A stretch of 64,000 bases of DNA from Bartonella gabonensis (GTDB taxonomy: Bacteria > Pseudomonadota > Alphaproteobacteria > Rhizobiales > Rhizobiaceae): the NCBI RefSeq assembly GCF_903679515.1, contig NZ_CAHOYM010000002.1, positions 1-64,000 of the forward strand, given 5' to 3'. The number at the start of each line of letters is the position of its first letter. Positions within the stretch are counted from its first letter, which is position 1. Shown here piece by piece: positions 17,513-28,562 of this stretch. The notes beneath the pieces are model-generated. The model was not told the DNA's origin. It made no database searches and saw only the letters and a list, made by a program, of their open reading frames with translations. A program made the translations under genes and the position numbers.

Positions 17513-18022
17513 ATGAAGATGTTTGAAAAGAATGTTATTGCTGCGTCTGTAATGGTTCTTGTTACAGCTGGAGTCGCGTGCGCACAAACGCCAAGCCGTT
17601 TAAATCAATTTGAAGCGTGGGGAGCTTATTCTTATAAATCGTCTCAAAATACGATTTGCTATGTGTTATCTGTTCCTTTGAAGGCTCTTCCAACGACGGT
17701 TAATCATGGTGATAATTTTTTCTTAGTTACCAAGCGTTCTCAATCGCCTGTTTCTTTTGAACCGCAGTTTATGGCTGGTTATACGCTTCAAGAAGGGTCG
17801 AGAGTGACGGTGACCATTGGAGATAAGGACTTTGATTTTTTCACGAAGGATTCCTCAGCTTGGTTGGCTTCATCAGAGCAAGAAAAGCAACTTGTTTCTG
17901 CTATGCGTGCTGGAAACAATATGACAGTGAAAGCAATATCAAAACGGGGAACGTATACCACCTATACTTATTCCTTAAAAGGGGTTACTGCTGCTTTAAA
18001 TGCGGCTCAAAAGTGCCATTAA
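17513..18022 (+). CDS. Invasion associated locus B (IalB) family protein
   Basis: Secreted or periplasmic protein of the IalB family (Pfam 'Invasion associated locus B'), named after a Bartonella factor tied to erythrocyte invasion; the biochemical role is unknown. The signal peptide covers residues 1-24 (VIAASVMVLVTAGVACA, cleavage likely after CAQ or ACA). The mature part has two cysteines, one in NTICYVLS and one at the C-terminal KCH, as expected for the family's disulfide. The 169-residue length is typical. It is monocistronic, between an AT-rich gap and rlmN. It is a paralogue-type member rather than provably ialB itself. Confidence 0.8.
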   Translation: MKMFEKNVIAASVMVLVTAGVACAQTPSRLNQFEAWGAYSYKSSQNTICYVLSVPLKALPTTVNHGDNFFLVTKRSQSPVSFEPQFMAGYTLQEGSRVTVTIGDKDFDFFTKDSSAWLASSEQEKQLVSAMRAGNNMTVKAISKRGTYTTYTYSLKGVTAALNAAQKCH

Positions 18023-18064
18023 AGTTTTAATAACTTCTAGAATAGTAATGTAAATTGGGAAGCA

Positions 18065-19294
18065 ATGGCTATTTCCTATGATCTTAGACCTGTTGGTTCA
18101 TATGTAGCACGAAAAACAGATAATGTAATTGTGAAGGAGAGTTCTAAGCTCTCTTTAATTGGGTTATCGCAAGATGAAATAGTGCAAGCTTTAAAGATAC
18201 TTGGTGTACCAGAGCGTCAAACGCGTATGCGTGCACGTCAGCTTTGGCATTGGCTTTATGTACGTGGCGTTTCAAATTTTGATGAAATGCGAAACATTTC
18301 TAAAGCAATGCAAGAAACACTTAAACGTCATTTTTCCATTGCACGTCCGGAAATTATTGGAGAACAAATATCAAAGGATGGTACACGTAAATGGCTCTTA
18401 CGTTTTCCAGCACGGGGGGCTGGAAGACCTGTTGAAATTGAAACGGTTTATATCCCTGAAGAGGGCCGTGGAACTTTATGTCTTTCATCGCAGGTAGGGT
18501 GTACATTAACCTGCTCTTTTTGTCATACGGGAACGCAAGTACTTGTTCGCAATCTAACCGCGGAAGAAATTCTAGCACAGTTATTGGTTGCACGGGATTG
18601 TTTGGGTGATTTTCCTGATAAGGATACGCCTGATGGGGCAATTGTTCCTGTTGAAGGGCGCAAAATTACCAATATTGTTATGATGGGGATGGGAGAACCT
18701 CTTTATAATTTTGAAGCAGTCAAAAAAGCTTTATTAATTGCTTCTGATGGCGATGGGCTTTCTTTATCAAAGCGTCGGATTACACTTTCAACCAGTGGCG
18801 TTGTTCCTGGAATTATTCGAACTGGAGAAGAAATTGGTGTTATGTTAGCAATTTCACTCCACGCCGTACACGATACACTAAGGGATATGCTTGTTCCTAT
18901 CAATAAAAAATATCCGCTTGCTCAGCTCATGGATGCTTGCCGTCAATATCCTGGTCTGTCTAATGCAAAACGAATCACATTTGAATATGTTATGCTGAAA
19001 GATATCAATGATAGTTTAGATGATGCTCAGCGATTAATACAGTTGCTAAAAGGTATTCCAGCGAAGATTAATTTAATCCCTTTTAATCCATGGCCAGGAA
19101 GTAATTATCAATGTTCTGATTGGGAACAAATCGAGCGTTTTGTCGATGTGCTCAACCAAGCAGGTTATCCCTCCCCTATTCGGATACCACGTGGGCGCGA
19201 TATTTTAGCTGCGTGTGGTCAACTTAAATCTGTTTCAGAGCGTTTACGTAAATCTGAACGTTTGCAGTTGGAAAACGCTATAAACAGCAGGTAA
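18065..19294 (+). CDS. rlmN: 23S rRNA (adenine2503-C2)/tRNA methyltransferase RlmN
   Basis: Radical-SAM enzyme that methylates C2 of A2503 in 23S rRNA and A37 in some tRNAs. The radical-SAM cysteines are Cys146, Cys150 and Cys153 in [12 protein letters not shown]. The second catalytic cysteine is near the C-terminus in [23 protein letters not shown] and [12 protein letters not shown] are family-typical. The 409-residue protein has an N-terminal helix-hairpin-like region. Its stop lies 2 bases from that of the convergent LysE-type gene. Confidence 0.95.
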   Translation: MAISYDLRPVGSYVARKTDNVIVKESSKLSLIGLSQDEIVQALKILGVPERQTRMRARQLWHWLYVRGVSNFDEMRNISKAMQETLKRHFSIARPEIIGEQISKDGTRKWLLRFPARGAGRPVEIETVYIPEEGRGTLCLSSQVGCTLTCSFCHTGTQVLVRNLTAEEILAQLLVARDCLGDFPDKDTPDGAIVPVEGRKITNIVMMGMGEPLYNFEAVKKALLIASDGDGLSLSKRRITLSTSGVVPGIIRTGEEIGVMLAISLHAVHDTLRDMLVPINKKYPLAQLMDACRQYPGLSNAKRITFEYVMLKDINDSLDDAQRLIQLLKGIPAKINLIPFNPWPGSNYQCSDWEQIERFVDVLNQAGYPSPIRIPRGRDILAACGQLKSVSERLRKSERLQLENAINSR

Positions 19295-19296
19295 AC

Positions 19297-19935
19297 TCAA
19301 TTTTCGGTTATAAGAAGATGGAGAGCAAAGCTGGTAAAGGTACCAGCGATAAGCCAATTTAAAAAGCGCATATAAAGAGGATTTTGTTTGAGACTTTTGA
19401 AAAGTTTATGCGCTATAAAGACTGTTGAAATTGTGATAGGGAGAGAAATAGGAATATAAGAAAGCCCTAAGATAAGTAACTTTTGCGTTGCCATAGGGTC
19501 ATTCGCATTAATAAATTGCGGCAAAAAGGTTACATTAAAAAGAATAACTTTGGGATTTAAAAGATTAATTCCAATACCAGCAAGATAGTTACGTCTAGAG
19601 CTCTTGTATTGAGAGGATGTTTTTTCAATAGAAAATGTTGATTGTTTACGTAATGCTTGAATGGCAAACCATAGAAGATAAAAAGCGCCAGCAACTTTAA
19701 GAAGAACAAAAGCACGTGGTGAAGCAAAAATAAGAGCAGATAAGCCAAGTGCTACAGCTGTTACTTGAATAGCAAAACCCGTTGCACTTCCAAGAGCACA
19801 CATAATACCAGCTTTTTTGCTTTGTGTAATGGTGCGCCCTATAGAAAGCATCATATCCGGTCCTGGAATCAGTGCTAAAATCAATGATGCCACAGAAAAT
19901 TGTATCAAAATAGGCCATTCAGGAAAAAATGACAT
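19297..19935 (-). CDS. LysE/RhtB family amino-acid exporter
   Basis: Inner-membrane exporter of the LysE superfamily, with six predicted hydrophobic helices in 212 residues. The family hallmark is the N-terminal ALIPGPDMMLSIGRT, followed by GSATGF and later NLLNPKVILFNVTFLPQF. Substrate (Lys, Thr, homoserine lactone or other) cannot be deduced. It is divergent from argG across a 183-base AT-rich spacer that must contain both promoters. Confidence 0.87.
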   Translation of the reverse strand: MSFFPEWPILIQFSVASLILALIPGPDMMLSIGRTITQSKKAGIMCALGSATGFAIQVTAVALGLSALIFASPRAFVLLKVAGAFYLLWFAIQALRKQSTFSIEKTSSQYKSSRRNYLAGIGINLLNPKVILFNVTFLPQFINANDPMATQKLLILGLSYIPISLPITISTVFIAHKLFKSLKQNPLYMRFLNWLIAGTFTSFALHLLITEN

Positions 19936-20118
19936 ATAAACCTCTTTATTATTGTGTAAAAATATTCAAATAATTCACACTTCTTACAAAAAGTGCTTCT
20001 TTACACTTTCTTGTATTTTTTTGCATCTTTTAAATATTGTTCAAAAGGAATTTATTTTCATTATTTACACAGTTTTTAAGCTTTAAATTTTAAAAAATAT
20101 ATATGGTGGAATTTTACA

Positions 20119-21336
20119 GTGAAAAAGTGGCAAAATATTAGAAAAGTTGTTTTAGCTTATTCTGGGGGGTTGGATACATCTATTATTCTTAAATGGTTGC
20201 AAAGAGAACGGGGTGCTGAGGTTGTAACCTTTACAGCTGATTTAGGGCAGGGGGAAGAATTAGCTCTTGCGCGTTGTAAAGCAGAAATGCTGGGGGTGAA
20301 AGAAATCTATATTGAAGATTTGCGTGAAGAGTTTGTCCGTGATTTTGTCTTTCCAATGTTTCGCGCTAATGCAGTTTATGAGGGGAGCTATCTTTTGGGG
20401 ACGTCAATAGCGCGTCCACTCATTTCAAAACGCTTGATTGAAATTGCTAAGGAAACGGGTGCAGATGCAATTGCCCATGGGGCAACAGGAAAAGGTAATG
20501 ACCAAGTACGCTTTGAACTTTCTGCCTATGCTCTTAATCCTGGTATCAAAATTATTGCTCCGTGGCGGGATTGGGATTTTAAGAGTCGAACAGATTTGAT
20601 TAATTTTGCACATGTCCATCAAATTCCTGTAGAGAAGGATAAGCAAGGAGAGGCACCTTTTTCGGTTGATGCAAATTTATTGCATTCGTCATCAGAAGGA
20701 AAAATTTTAGAAGATCCCGCAATCCCTGCTCCTGAATATATACATATGCGGACTCTTTCACCGGAAGCTGCTCCAGATCAAGCAACTATCATCACTATTG
20801 GCTTTAAAAAAGGCGATGCTGTTTCGATTAATGGGAAAAATTTATCTCCTGCAAATTTACTTACTGAATTAAATAATTATGGACGCGACAATGGTATCGG
20901 TCGGTTAGATTTGGTAGAAAATCGTTTTGTTGGCATGAAATCACGGGGCATTTATGAGACACCGGGAGGAACCATTCTTTTAACGGCGCATCGGGCAATA
21001 GAATCGTTGACATTGGATCGGGGAGCAGCGCATTTGAAAGATGAATTAATGCCGCGTTATGCAGAACTCATTTATTATGGTTTTTGGTTTTCACCTGAAC
21101 GCAAAATGTTGCAGGCGGCTATTGACTTATCTCAAGAAAATGTTGAAGGTGAAGTGACAGTAAAGCTTTATAAGGGTAATGTAATTGTTGAAGGACGCCA
21201 AAGCAAAAAGTCACTATATTCCAGTCAATTAGTAACTTTTGAAGATGATGAAGGCGCCTATGATCAAAAAGATGCGGCAGGTTTTATTAAATTAAACGCC
21301 TTGCGTTTACGTACATTGGCAGCGCGTTCATCATAA
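20119..21336 (+). CDS. argG: Argininosuccinate synthase
   Basis: ATP-dependent condensation of citrulline and aspartate in arginine synthesis. The PP-loop ATP motif [11 protein letters not shown] lies at residues 13-23. [16 protein letters not shown] and the [13 protein letters not shown] region are conserved. Length 405 is typical. The start is GTG 20119 with GGTGGA at 20104-20109. It stands alone; argH is not nearby, so pathway completeness cannot be judged from this window. Confidence 0.95.
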   Translation: MKKWQNIRKVVLAYSGGLDTSIILKWLQRERGAEVVTFTADLGQGEELALARCKAEMLGVKEIYIEDLREEFVRDFVFPMFRANAVYEGSYLLGTSIARPLISKRLIEIAKETGADAIAHGATGKGNDQVRFELSAYALNPGIKIIAPWRDWDFKSRTDLINFAHVHQIPVEKDKQGEAPFSVDANLLHSSSEGKILEDPAIPAPEYIHMRTLSPEAAPDQATIITIGFKKGDAVSINGKNLSPANLLTELNNYGRDNGIGRLDLVENRFVGMKSRGIYETPGGTILLTAHRAIESLTLDRGAAHLKDELMPRYAELIYYGFWFSPERKMLQAAIDLSQENVEGEVTVKLYKGNVIVEGRQSKKSLYSSQLVTFEDDEGAYDQKDAAGFIKLNALRLRTLAARSS

Positions 21337-21460
21337 TTATAAAGAAATGATCGCATATTTCACTGACAGTATAACAAAAGGATATTTTTTGTATAAAAGG
21401 TTTTTATTTTGTCATTTTTCTAACTTATTGATGTTGGCAAAGTGGTTTGTTGTCCAACTT

Positions 21461-21568
21461 TTAGTTCAATGCTAGAAGATTTTTTTCTTGCTCATAAGTG
21501 TAATAAACGAAGCCTAGAATAATAGCAATTAAAACACCAATAACCAAAATGAGCAAATTACATTTCAT
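21461..21568 (-). CDS. Small single-helix membrane protein, 35 residues
   Basis: Too short for usual gene finders, but convincing by composition. MKCN leads straight into a hydrophobic helix (LLILVIGVLIAIILGFVYYT, residues 5-24) and then a charged tail YEQEKNLLALN. Similar one-helix peptides with an EQE-type tail occur in Rhizobiales. The ribosome binding site is weak (GAAG). It is convergent with argG and divergent from lysS. Function unknown. Confidence 0.55.
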   Translation of the reverse strand: MKCNLLILVIGVLIAIILGFVYYTYEQEKNLLALN

Positions 21569-21741
21569 AATATTTATACTTCATTGATATAAAAAAACAC
21601 AAGTGAAAGAATAGGGCAGAAGTTAGTTATAGCAAGAGCATAATAAAAAGATTTTTGGCAGTTTTTCGCTTGCTATTATTGACGAATGAATCCAAGAACC
21701 ATACACCATACCGTTAAAGAGTTTAATTTTTTAGGATAAAG

Positions 21742-23406
21742 ATGATGATGCGTGATCAATATGATGCTCTTAGCCTTACGTCTGAATTGAGAGATGCGGC
21801 TGCTCAATCAAAAACTTGGCCCTTTGAAGAAGCACGTAAAATTATCAAACGGTATGAGAAAATAGGTTATCCAGAAAGTGTAATATTTGAAACAGGTTAT
21901 GGGCCTTCTGGTTTGCCACATATTGGCACCTTTGGGGAGGTAGCACGTACAACTATGGTGCGCCATGCTTTCCATATTCTCACAGAGAATAAGGTGAAAA
22001 CAAAACTGCTTTGTTTTTCTGATGATATGGATGGTTTACGTAAAGTTCCTGATAATGTGCCCAATCGCGAAGAGATGGAAAGCTATCTTGGTCAACCGCT
22101 TAGCCGTATACCAGATCCTTTTGGTGATATTTATCCTTCTTTTGGAGCGGCAAATAATGCACGTTTGCGCACTTTTCTTGATCGTTTTGGTTTTGATTAT
22201 GAATTTGCGAGTGCCACTGATTATTATAGCTCCGGTCGTTTTGATGAAACACTTTTAAAAATACTTGCCTGTTATGACAAAGTCATGGCAATTGTTTTGC
22301 CAACATTGGGTGAAGAAAGACGGGCTACTTATTCGCTCTTTTTACCTATTTCTCCATTTTCTGGTAAGGTCTTACAGGTGCCGATGATTGCTCGCAATGT
22401 TGAAAAAGGCACTGTCACCTATATTGAGCCTGAAACAGGAGAAACCATTGAAACGGAGGTAACGGGTGGCAAAGTAAAATGTCAGTGGAAAGTGGATTGG
22501 GCTATGCGCTGGACAGCACTTGGTGTTGATTATGAAATGGCGGGCAAAGATCTTATCGATTCCACAAACCTTTCTTCTAAAATTTGTAAAACACTTGGTG
22601 GAAAACCACCAGAAGGATTTAATTATGAGCTTTTTTTGGATGATAAAGGACAGAAAATTTCTAAATCTAAAGGAAATGGCTTAACGATTGATGAGTGGTT
22701 AACATATGCACCAACGGAGAGTCTAGGTCTTTATATGTTTTCAAAGCCCAAAACAGCAAAACGGCTTTATTTTGATGTTATTCCCAAAGCTGTTGATGAG
22801 TATTATGCGCATCTTTCTGCTTATGGTCGCCAAAGTTGGCAAGAACGACTTAATAATCCAGTATGGCATATTCATAATGGTTGTCCTCCACAAGTTGATT
22901 TACCCGTCCCCTTTACTCTTCTTTTGAATTTGGTAAGTGCTTCAAATGCAGAGAATAAAGACGTTCTCTGGGGATTTATTTCTCGCTATGCGAAAGGAGC
23001 AAATGCACAAACTTATCCAGAACTTGATCGGTTAGTGCAATTTTCCCTTAAATATTTTGATTTTTTTGTTAAACCCAACAAAAAATTTCGAGCAGCAGAT
23101 GATCGTGAACGGGAAACATTAGCGCAAATTGATGCAAAATTAGCCAGTTTGCCTGAAACTGCTGATAGCAATATGATTCAAAATGCACTTCTTGATGTTG
23201 CGCGTTTAATAGAACGCTATCAAGATCATAACAAAAAAAGCCCTGAAGGGGGGCCGGGTGTTTCAAATGTCTTTTTTCAAATGATCTATGAAGTCCTTTT
23301 AGGTCAAGAACGAGGACCTCGATTGGGGTCATTTATTGCCTTATATGGGATTAACGAAGTGCGTGCACTGATTTCTGAAGCGCTTGCGCGACCTGTGGAG
23401 GAATAA
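21742..23406 (+). CDS. lysS: Lysine--tRNA ligase, class I
   Basis: Charges tRNA-Lys using the archaeal-type class I LysRS, which replaces the class II enzyme in many alphaproteobacteria. The HIGH-type motif is in [13 protein letters not shown] (residues 54-66). The KMSKS-type motif is [10 protein letters not shown] near residue 310. The 554-residue length is normal. Three ATGs in a row (21742, 21745, 21748) follow TTAGGATAAA; the first is used. Its TAA overlaps the prfC ATG by one base, so the pair is translationally linked. Confidence 0.95.
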   Translation: MMMRDQYDALSLTSELRDAAAQSKTWPFEEARKIIKRYEKIGYPESVIFETGYGPSGLPHIGTFGEVARTTMVRHAFHILTENKVKTKLLCFSDDMDGLRKVPDNVPNREEMESYLGQPLSRIPDPFGDIYPSFGAANNARLRTFLDRFGFDYEFASATDYYSSGRFDETLLKILACYDKVMAIVLPTLGEERRATYSLFLPISPFSGKVLQVPMIARNVEKGTVTYIEPETGETIETEVTGGKVKCQWKVDWAMRWTALGVDYEMAGKDLIDSTNLSSKICKTLGGKPPEGFNYELFLDDKGQKISKSKGNGLTIDEWLTYAPTESLGLYMFSKPKTAKRLYFDVIPKAVDEYYAHLSAYGRQSWQERLNNPVWHIHNGCPPQVDLPVPFTLLLNLVSASNAENKDVLWGFISRYAKGANAQTYPELDRLVQFSLKYFDFFVKPNKKFRAADDRERETLAQIDAKLASLPETADSNMIQNALLDVARLIERYQDHNKKSPEGGPGVSNVFFQMIYEVLLGQERGPRLGSFIALYGINEVRALISEALARPVEE

Positions 23407-24980
23407 TGGAAAAGCGTGTGCAAGAGGTAAAACGGCGTCGCACATTTGCAATTATCGCCCATCCAGATGCAGGGAAAACAACCCTAACAGAAAAGCTATT
23501 ATTATTTGGTGGAGCTATTCAGCTTGCCGGAGAGGTAAAAGCGAAAAAAGACCGTATTCAAACCCGTTCCGATTGGATGCATATTGAACGTGACCGCGGT
23601 ATTTCGGTTGTGACATCGGTGATGACATTTGAATATGAAAATCACATTTTAAATTTGTTAGATACGCCAGGCCATGAAGATTTCGCAGACGATACCTATC
23701 GCACGTTGACAGCTGTTGATAGTGCTATTATGGTGCTAGATGGTGCACGCGGAATTGAACCAAGAACACTAAAATTATTTGAAGTGTGTCGGATGCGCGA
23801 TATTCCTATTGTTACTTTTATTAACAAAATGGATCGTGAGGCACGTGATCCACTAGAGCTTTTAGATGAAATTGAAGAAAAACTAGCCCTTGATACCGCA
23901 CCAATAACTTGGCCCATTGGGATGGGTAAAGATTTTGTAGGAACATTTGATCTTCATCATAATCGGTTTCGTCAAAAAGATGATGAGGTAACACAACAGA
24001 AAGTTTCTGGCCCCCATGAGGTTATAAATCTGCTTCCTGAGTATCAACGTTCAACTTTTCTTGAAGGGGTAGAACTTGCACGAAATGCTTGCAAAAATTT
24101 TGATCTTCAAGCTTTTCGTGAAGGGCATATGACTCCGGTTTATTTTGGTTCAGCGTTACGCAATTTTGGGGTTCGTGATTTGATCAATGCGCTCATTGAT
24201 TTTGGTCAAAGTCCTCGTGATCAGGATGCAGATCGCCGCAGTATTGTTGCAACGGAATCTAAAATGACAGGGTTTGTTTTTAAAATTCAAGCGAATATGG
24301 ACCCTAATCACCGTGATCGTATTGCATTCTTTCGGGTTTGTTCTGGAACACTTGAACGTGGCATGAAAACAAAATTGGTGCGAACGGGAAAACCTATGAC
24401 ACTTTCAGCACCCCAATTTTTCTTTGCGCGTTCACGCCAAATTGCTGATCAAGCCTATGCTGGTGATATTGTAGGAATTCCTAATCATGGCACATTGCGT
24501 ATAGGTGATACCTTAACAGAAGGAGAAGATATCCTTTTTAAGGGGGTACCCAATTTTGCACCAGAAATCTTGCGTCGTGTGTGTTTGGGTGATTCGATGA
24601 AAGCAAAAAAACTCAAAGAATCTTTGCAACAAATGGCAGAAGAAGGGGTTGTGCAATTATTTATCCCAGATGATGGTTCACCTTCGCTGATTGGTGTCAT
24701 TGGTGCTTTGCAGATTGATGTTTTAAAGAAAAGACTGAAAATAGAATATGGCTTGCCGGTAAATTTTGAACCAGCACGCTTTAATGTATGTCGTTGGATA
24801 TCAGCACAAAGCAAAGATGAATTGCAAAAATTTCTCAGCAGTCACCATTCTGCCATTGCCCATGATCTGGAGGGGGATCCAGTGTTTTTAGCAGAAAATC
24901 ATTTTTCATTAAATTATGAAGCAGAACGAGCCCCGAAAATAAAATTTGCAACTTTTAAAGATTATCAAGTACGCTCTTAA
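23406..24980 (+). CDS. prfC: Peptide chain release factor 3
   Basis: Translational GTPase that recycles RF1/RF2 after peptide release. The G motifs are intact: AHPDAGKTT (G1, residues 19-27), RGISVVTSV (G2), DTPGHEDF (G3) and INKMDRE (G4). The 524 residues cover GTPase, beta-barrel and C-terminal domains. Overlap TAATG with lysS suggests a two-gene operon. Confidence 0.95.
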   Translation: MEKRVQEVKRRRTFAIIAHPDAGKTTLTEKLLLFGGAIQLAGEVKAKKDRIQTRSDWMHIERDRGISVVTSVMTFEYENHILNLLDTPGHEDFADDTYRTLTAVDSAIMVLDGARGIEPRTLKLFEVCRMRDIPIVTFINKMDREARDPLELLDEIEEKLALDTAPITWPIGMGKDFVGTFDLHHNRFRQKDDEVTQQKVSGPHEVINLLPEYQRSTFLEGVELARNACKNFDLQAFREGHMTPVYFGSALRNFGVRDLINALIDFGQSPRDQDADRRSIVATESKMTGFVFKIQANMDPNHRDRIAFFRVCSGTLERGMKTKLVRTGKPMTLSAPQFFFARSRQIADQAYAGDIVGIPNHGTLRIGDTLTEGEDILFKGVPNFAPEILRRVCLGDSMKAKKLKESLQQMAEEGVVQLFIPDDGSPSLIGVIGALQIDVLKKRLKIEYGLPVNFEPARFNVCRWISAQSKDELQKFLSSHHSAIAHDLEGDPVFLAENHFSLNYEAERAPKIKFATFKDYQVRS

Positions 24981-25440
24981 TGTAAAGAAGAATATTTTAT
25001 GTAACAATTTGCTTGATAATGATTTTTCATATTGAGTGCGGAATCTGAATATTGTTACTTTTTTCTGAAAATGATGTAGCATGTAAAAAACACTTTTAAA
25101 GTGCGTTATATGAAGAAAAAAAGTAAATTTATTTATAATATTCAATAAGTTATAATATATTTGTAAAGTCTTTTTAAATTTTAATGTTTGTTTTTTAGTG
25201 CTTATGTGAGTTAAAGAACAAGTCGTAGCCAATTCTTCATTGAAAAATATCAGAAAAATTTTGATATTTTTTTCACGATGATTTGAAGCGTAGCGGATTT
25301 TTCAATATTTTAAAAATCTAAGCTAAAAATCTCCTTTATAAATAGAGCTTTTCAGTTTTTCATTGTATGAAAATTGTATACAGTCAAAATAATGCAAATA
25401 ATCAATAAGATGGAATTTGTTGTCCAAAATATGAGATCAT
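24981..25440. other. Gene-free AT-rich spacer between prfC and addB
   Basis: Very AT-rich, with many T and A runs. A minus-strand frame (24909-25232) runs back into prfC and is low-complexity. No hairpin with a T-run or convincing promoter could be singled out, though addB must start transcription here. Confidence 0.45.
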
Positions 25441-28400
25441 ATGACTTATAAACCACGTGTCTTTTCTATTTCTCCGGGAACTGCTTTTTTGCCTCACTTT
25501 GTTGATGCGCTGCTCTCTGGTACTCTTATTGATAATTTTGCTGCCAATGGAGATATTCAAACGGCTCTTGCCGATAGCATTATTTATGTTCCGACTCGTC
25601 GTGCGGCTCGGGCTTTGCGTTTAGCCTTTGTTGAAAGAAGCGAGACACAATCAACCTTCTTGCCAACCATTCGTGCTCTAGGAGATATCGATGAAGACAG
25701 TTTCCTTTTTGTTGAAAATTATACCAGCGCTCTCGAACCGCCTATTGGAGAAAGCGAACGCCTGCTGCTTTTAGCGCGTCTTATTCGTCCATGGCGTGAA
25801 AATTTGCCTGCACATCTGCGTGCCATGTTTGGTACAGAAGATGTGCTTATTCCTGCGCATAGTGCTGATGCAATTTGGCTTGCTCAAGATTTAGCACATT
25901 TGATGGATGAAATTGAAACAGAAGAAGCAGGTTGGACAAAACTTAAAGATATTGCCCCTGATATGGTCGCTGAATGGTGGCAAATAACGCTGGATTTTCT
26001 AACGATTGTGACGCAAAATTGGCCACAAATCTTAATGGAAAGGCAGAGAAGTAATCCCGCTGAATGGCGTAATCAAGCGCTTACAATGCATGCAGAGACT
26101 TTACAACGTGTACAATCTGATAAACCGATCATTGCGGCTGGTGTTTCAGGTTCTATTCCTGCAGTTTCTCATCTTTTAAAGGTTATAGCTTCTCTACCAA
26201 AAGGGGCTGTTGTTCTTCCTGGCCTTGATTTTCATATGGATGAAGAACAATGGAATGCACTCAGCATAAGCAATAAAGAAAAAACAGCGAGTGATTTTTT
26301 TTATCATTCAGAAAATGTTTTTAGCCATCCTCAATATCATTTAAAAAAACTTCTTTCTCTTATGGAGTGTCAACGCGATCATGTTTGCGAAATTGGCCAA
26401 CAAAGTGCAACAAAGAAAAGGCGAATGGCGCTTTTATCAGAAGCATTCCGACCAGCTTCTACAACAGATAAATGGATACAAATTGTCCGTGATGATTATG
26501 AGGAAATTTGTGCAGATTGGTCATTTATTGAAGCTATAAATGAACGTGAAGAAGCTCTCGCTATTGCTGTTGCCTTACGCAAGGCTATTGAAGAACCCAA
26601 AAAAAACGCAGCCCTTATTACAAATGACCGTAATTTGGCTCGCCGTGTTGCTGCTGAATTGCAGCGATTTGGTATTGAAGCAAATGATTCAGGGGGAATA
26701 CCCCTTGCACAAACATTGCCTGTAACGCTCTTACGACTGATCTTAGAAAATGTATTGCAACCTGATGATCCCGTTGCTTTTCTTTCTCTTCTTAAACATC
26801 CACTGACAACACTCCAACAAAACCGTCATCGCTTACGCGAACTGGCAGAAAATTTTGAACTTTTTGTACTTCGAGGGAATACAGGGCGCATCAATCTTTA
26901 TGAATGTGATCAATTTCTTGAAAAATGGATTGAAACATATTCCCATGATCGTTCTGAAATTAACGCTCTTGATCAGCAGAAATGTGAAGAAGCACGTTTC
27001 CTTTGTCAGCTTTTGAAGAAAGCTTTTGAACCTTTAGCTTTTCTCATGAAACAAGAAAAAGATTGCACTATCACTGAAGCTGCGATAGCAACTGTTGAGG
27101 TTTTTGAAAATTTTGGTCGCAATGAGGATAATTCTCTTGCCCATCTTTATCAACACGAAGCAGGGCAAGCTCTATCAAATTTTTTGCGGGAATTGGTCAG
27201 TGATCAATCAGGATTAACATTTCATCTTAGCGAATGGCCTGCTATGTTTTCTGCATTGATCGCAACGCGTTCCGTCACACCTTCACCTGGAGGACATCCA
27301 CGTTTATTCATCTGGGGTACTTTGGAATCACGTTTGCAAACGGTTGATACAGTGGTTGTTGGCGGTCTTAATGAAGGGTCATGGCCGATATCAACCAAAA
27401 ATGATGCTTTTTTATCACGACCGATGAAAATGATGTTAACGCTGGAACCACCAGAGCAGCGTATCGGTTTTTCTGCGCATGATTTTCAATGGGCTATGGG
27501 AATGGATAAAGTGGTGATGACTCGCGCATTGCGTGTTAATCATACCCCTTCTATTCCTTCACGCTGGCTACAGCGCATAGAAACCGTTGTAGGAAAACAG
27601 GTTTGGAAGCAAATTCGTGCACGAGGTAACATACTCCTCTATTGGACAAAGATGCTTGATCATACAAGCGTAAATTCTGAGGTGGAACGTCCTTGCCCTA
27701 TCCCACCCCTTGAGATGCGACCGCGTCATTTTTCAGTCACTGAAATAGAAACATTGCGATATGATCCTTATGCTATTTATGCCAAAAAAATATTACGAAT
27801 CAAACCCCTTAAAGCACTTATTCATGACCCCAGCACACTTGAGCGCGGAATACTTTATCACGCTATTCTTGCAAATTTTTGCACACAAATAAAAAATCCA
27901 AATACTGTAAATGCATTAGATGTCTTGCTTGCTATTGGACGTAAAGAATTTGATAAATTCAATTTTCCACCTGATATTGAAACAGTTTGGTGGAACAGTT
28001 TTGAAAATCTTGCTCCATTTCTTATTCAATGGGAAAAAAAATTAGGGCCGCGAGAGCGATATGCTGAAGTGGTCTCACAAAAAATCCCTATAGGGACTAC
28101 AGGGGTAACCCTTTCAGGAAGGGCTGATCGACTTGATGTTTTGCCAGACAAAACGGTTGAAATTTTAGATTTCAAAACTGGAACCCCTCCTTTATCAAAA
28201 CAAGTTCGCGAATTATTATTTCCACAATTGGCTTTAGAAACAGCTTTGCTGATGGAAGGGGCATTTCCAGATTTTCAAGATCTTACTCCCTCAAATTTAT
28301 TTTGTATTCCCCTGAACGGAAAAGGTGAAATTAAATCCCAATCTATTCTTTTAAAGAAAAAAGAAGAAAAAACGTACCTTAGTGCCGTTAATCTTGGTGA

Positions 28401-28560
28401 AATTGCCTGGAAAAATCTTATTGCCCTTATAACGTATTATCAAAATCCACAACAAGGCTATCTCTCACATGCTGTTCCCATGGAAAAACGATATGAAGGG
28501 GACTACGACCATTTGGCAAGGTTATGGGAATGGTCAATTGATTTTCGTAAAGAAGAGTGA
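25441..28560 (+). CDS. addB: Double-strand break repair protein AddB
   Basis: Partner of AddA in the helicase-nuclease that processes DNA double-strand ends before RecA loading. This 1039-residue protein is of the alphaproteobacterial AddB type. An inactive-helicase-like N-terminal region (PTRRAARALRLAFVE) is followed by a C-terminal PD-(D/E)xK nuclease. The nuclease core is seen as GRADRLDVLPDKTVEILDFKTG near residues 895-916. Its stop overlaps the start region of addA. Order addB-addA-trxA matches other Rhizobiales. Confidence 0.93.
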   Translation: MTYKPRVFSISPGTAFLPHFVDALLSGTLIDNFAANGDIQTALADSIIYVPTRRAARALRLAFVERSETQSTFLPTIRALGDIDEDSFLFVENYTSALEPPIGESERLLLLARLIRPWRENLPAHLRAMFGTEDVLIPAHSADAIWLAQDLAHLMDEIETEEAGWTKLKDIAPDMVAEWWQITLDFLTIVTQNWPQILMERQRSNPAEWRNQALTMHAETLQRVQSDKPIIAAGVSGSIPAVSHLLKVIASLPKGAVVLPGLDFHMDEEQWNALSISNKEKTASDFFYHSENVFSHPQYHLKKLLSLMECQRDHVCEIGQQSATKKRRMALLSEAFRPASTTDKWIQIVRDDYEEICADWSFIEAINEREEALAIAVALRKAIEEPKKNAALITNDRNLARRVAAELQRFGIEANDSGGIPLAQTLPVTLLRLILENVLQPDDPVAFLSLLKHPLTTLQQNRHRLRELAENFELFVLRGNTGRINLYECDQFLEKWIETYSHDRSEINALDQQKCEEARFLCQLLKKAFEPLAFLMKQEKDCTITEAAIATVEVFENFGRNEDNSLAHLYQHEAGQALSNFLRELVSDQSGLTFHLSEWPAMFSALIATRSVTPSPGGHPRLFIWGTLESRLQTVDTVVVGGLNEGSWPISTKNDAFLSRPMKMMLTLEPPEQRIGFSAHDFQWAMGMDKVVMTRALRVNHTPSIPSRWLQRIETVVGKQVWKQIRARGNILLYWTKMLDHTSVNSEVERPCPIPPLEMRPRHFSVTEIETLRYDPYAIYAKKILRIKPLKALIHDPSTLERGILYHAILANFCTQIKNPNTVNALDVLLAIGRKEFDKFNFPPDIETVWWNSFENLAPFLIQWEKKLGPRERYAEVVSQKIPIGTTGVTLSGRADRLDVLPDKTVEILDFKTGTPPLSKQVRELLFPQLALETALLMEGAFPDFQDLTPSNLFCIPLNGKGEIKSQSILLKKKEEKTYLSAVNLGEIAWKNLIALITYYQNPQQGYLSHAVPMEKRYEGDYDHLARLWEWSIDFRKEE

Positions 28561-28562
28561 TC

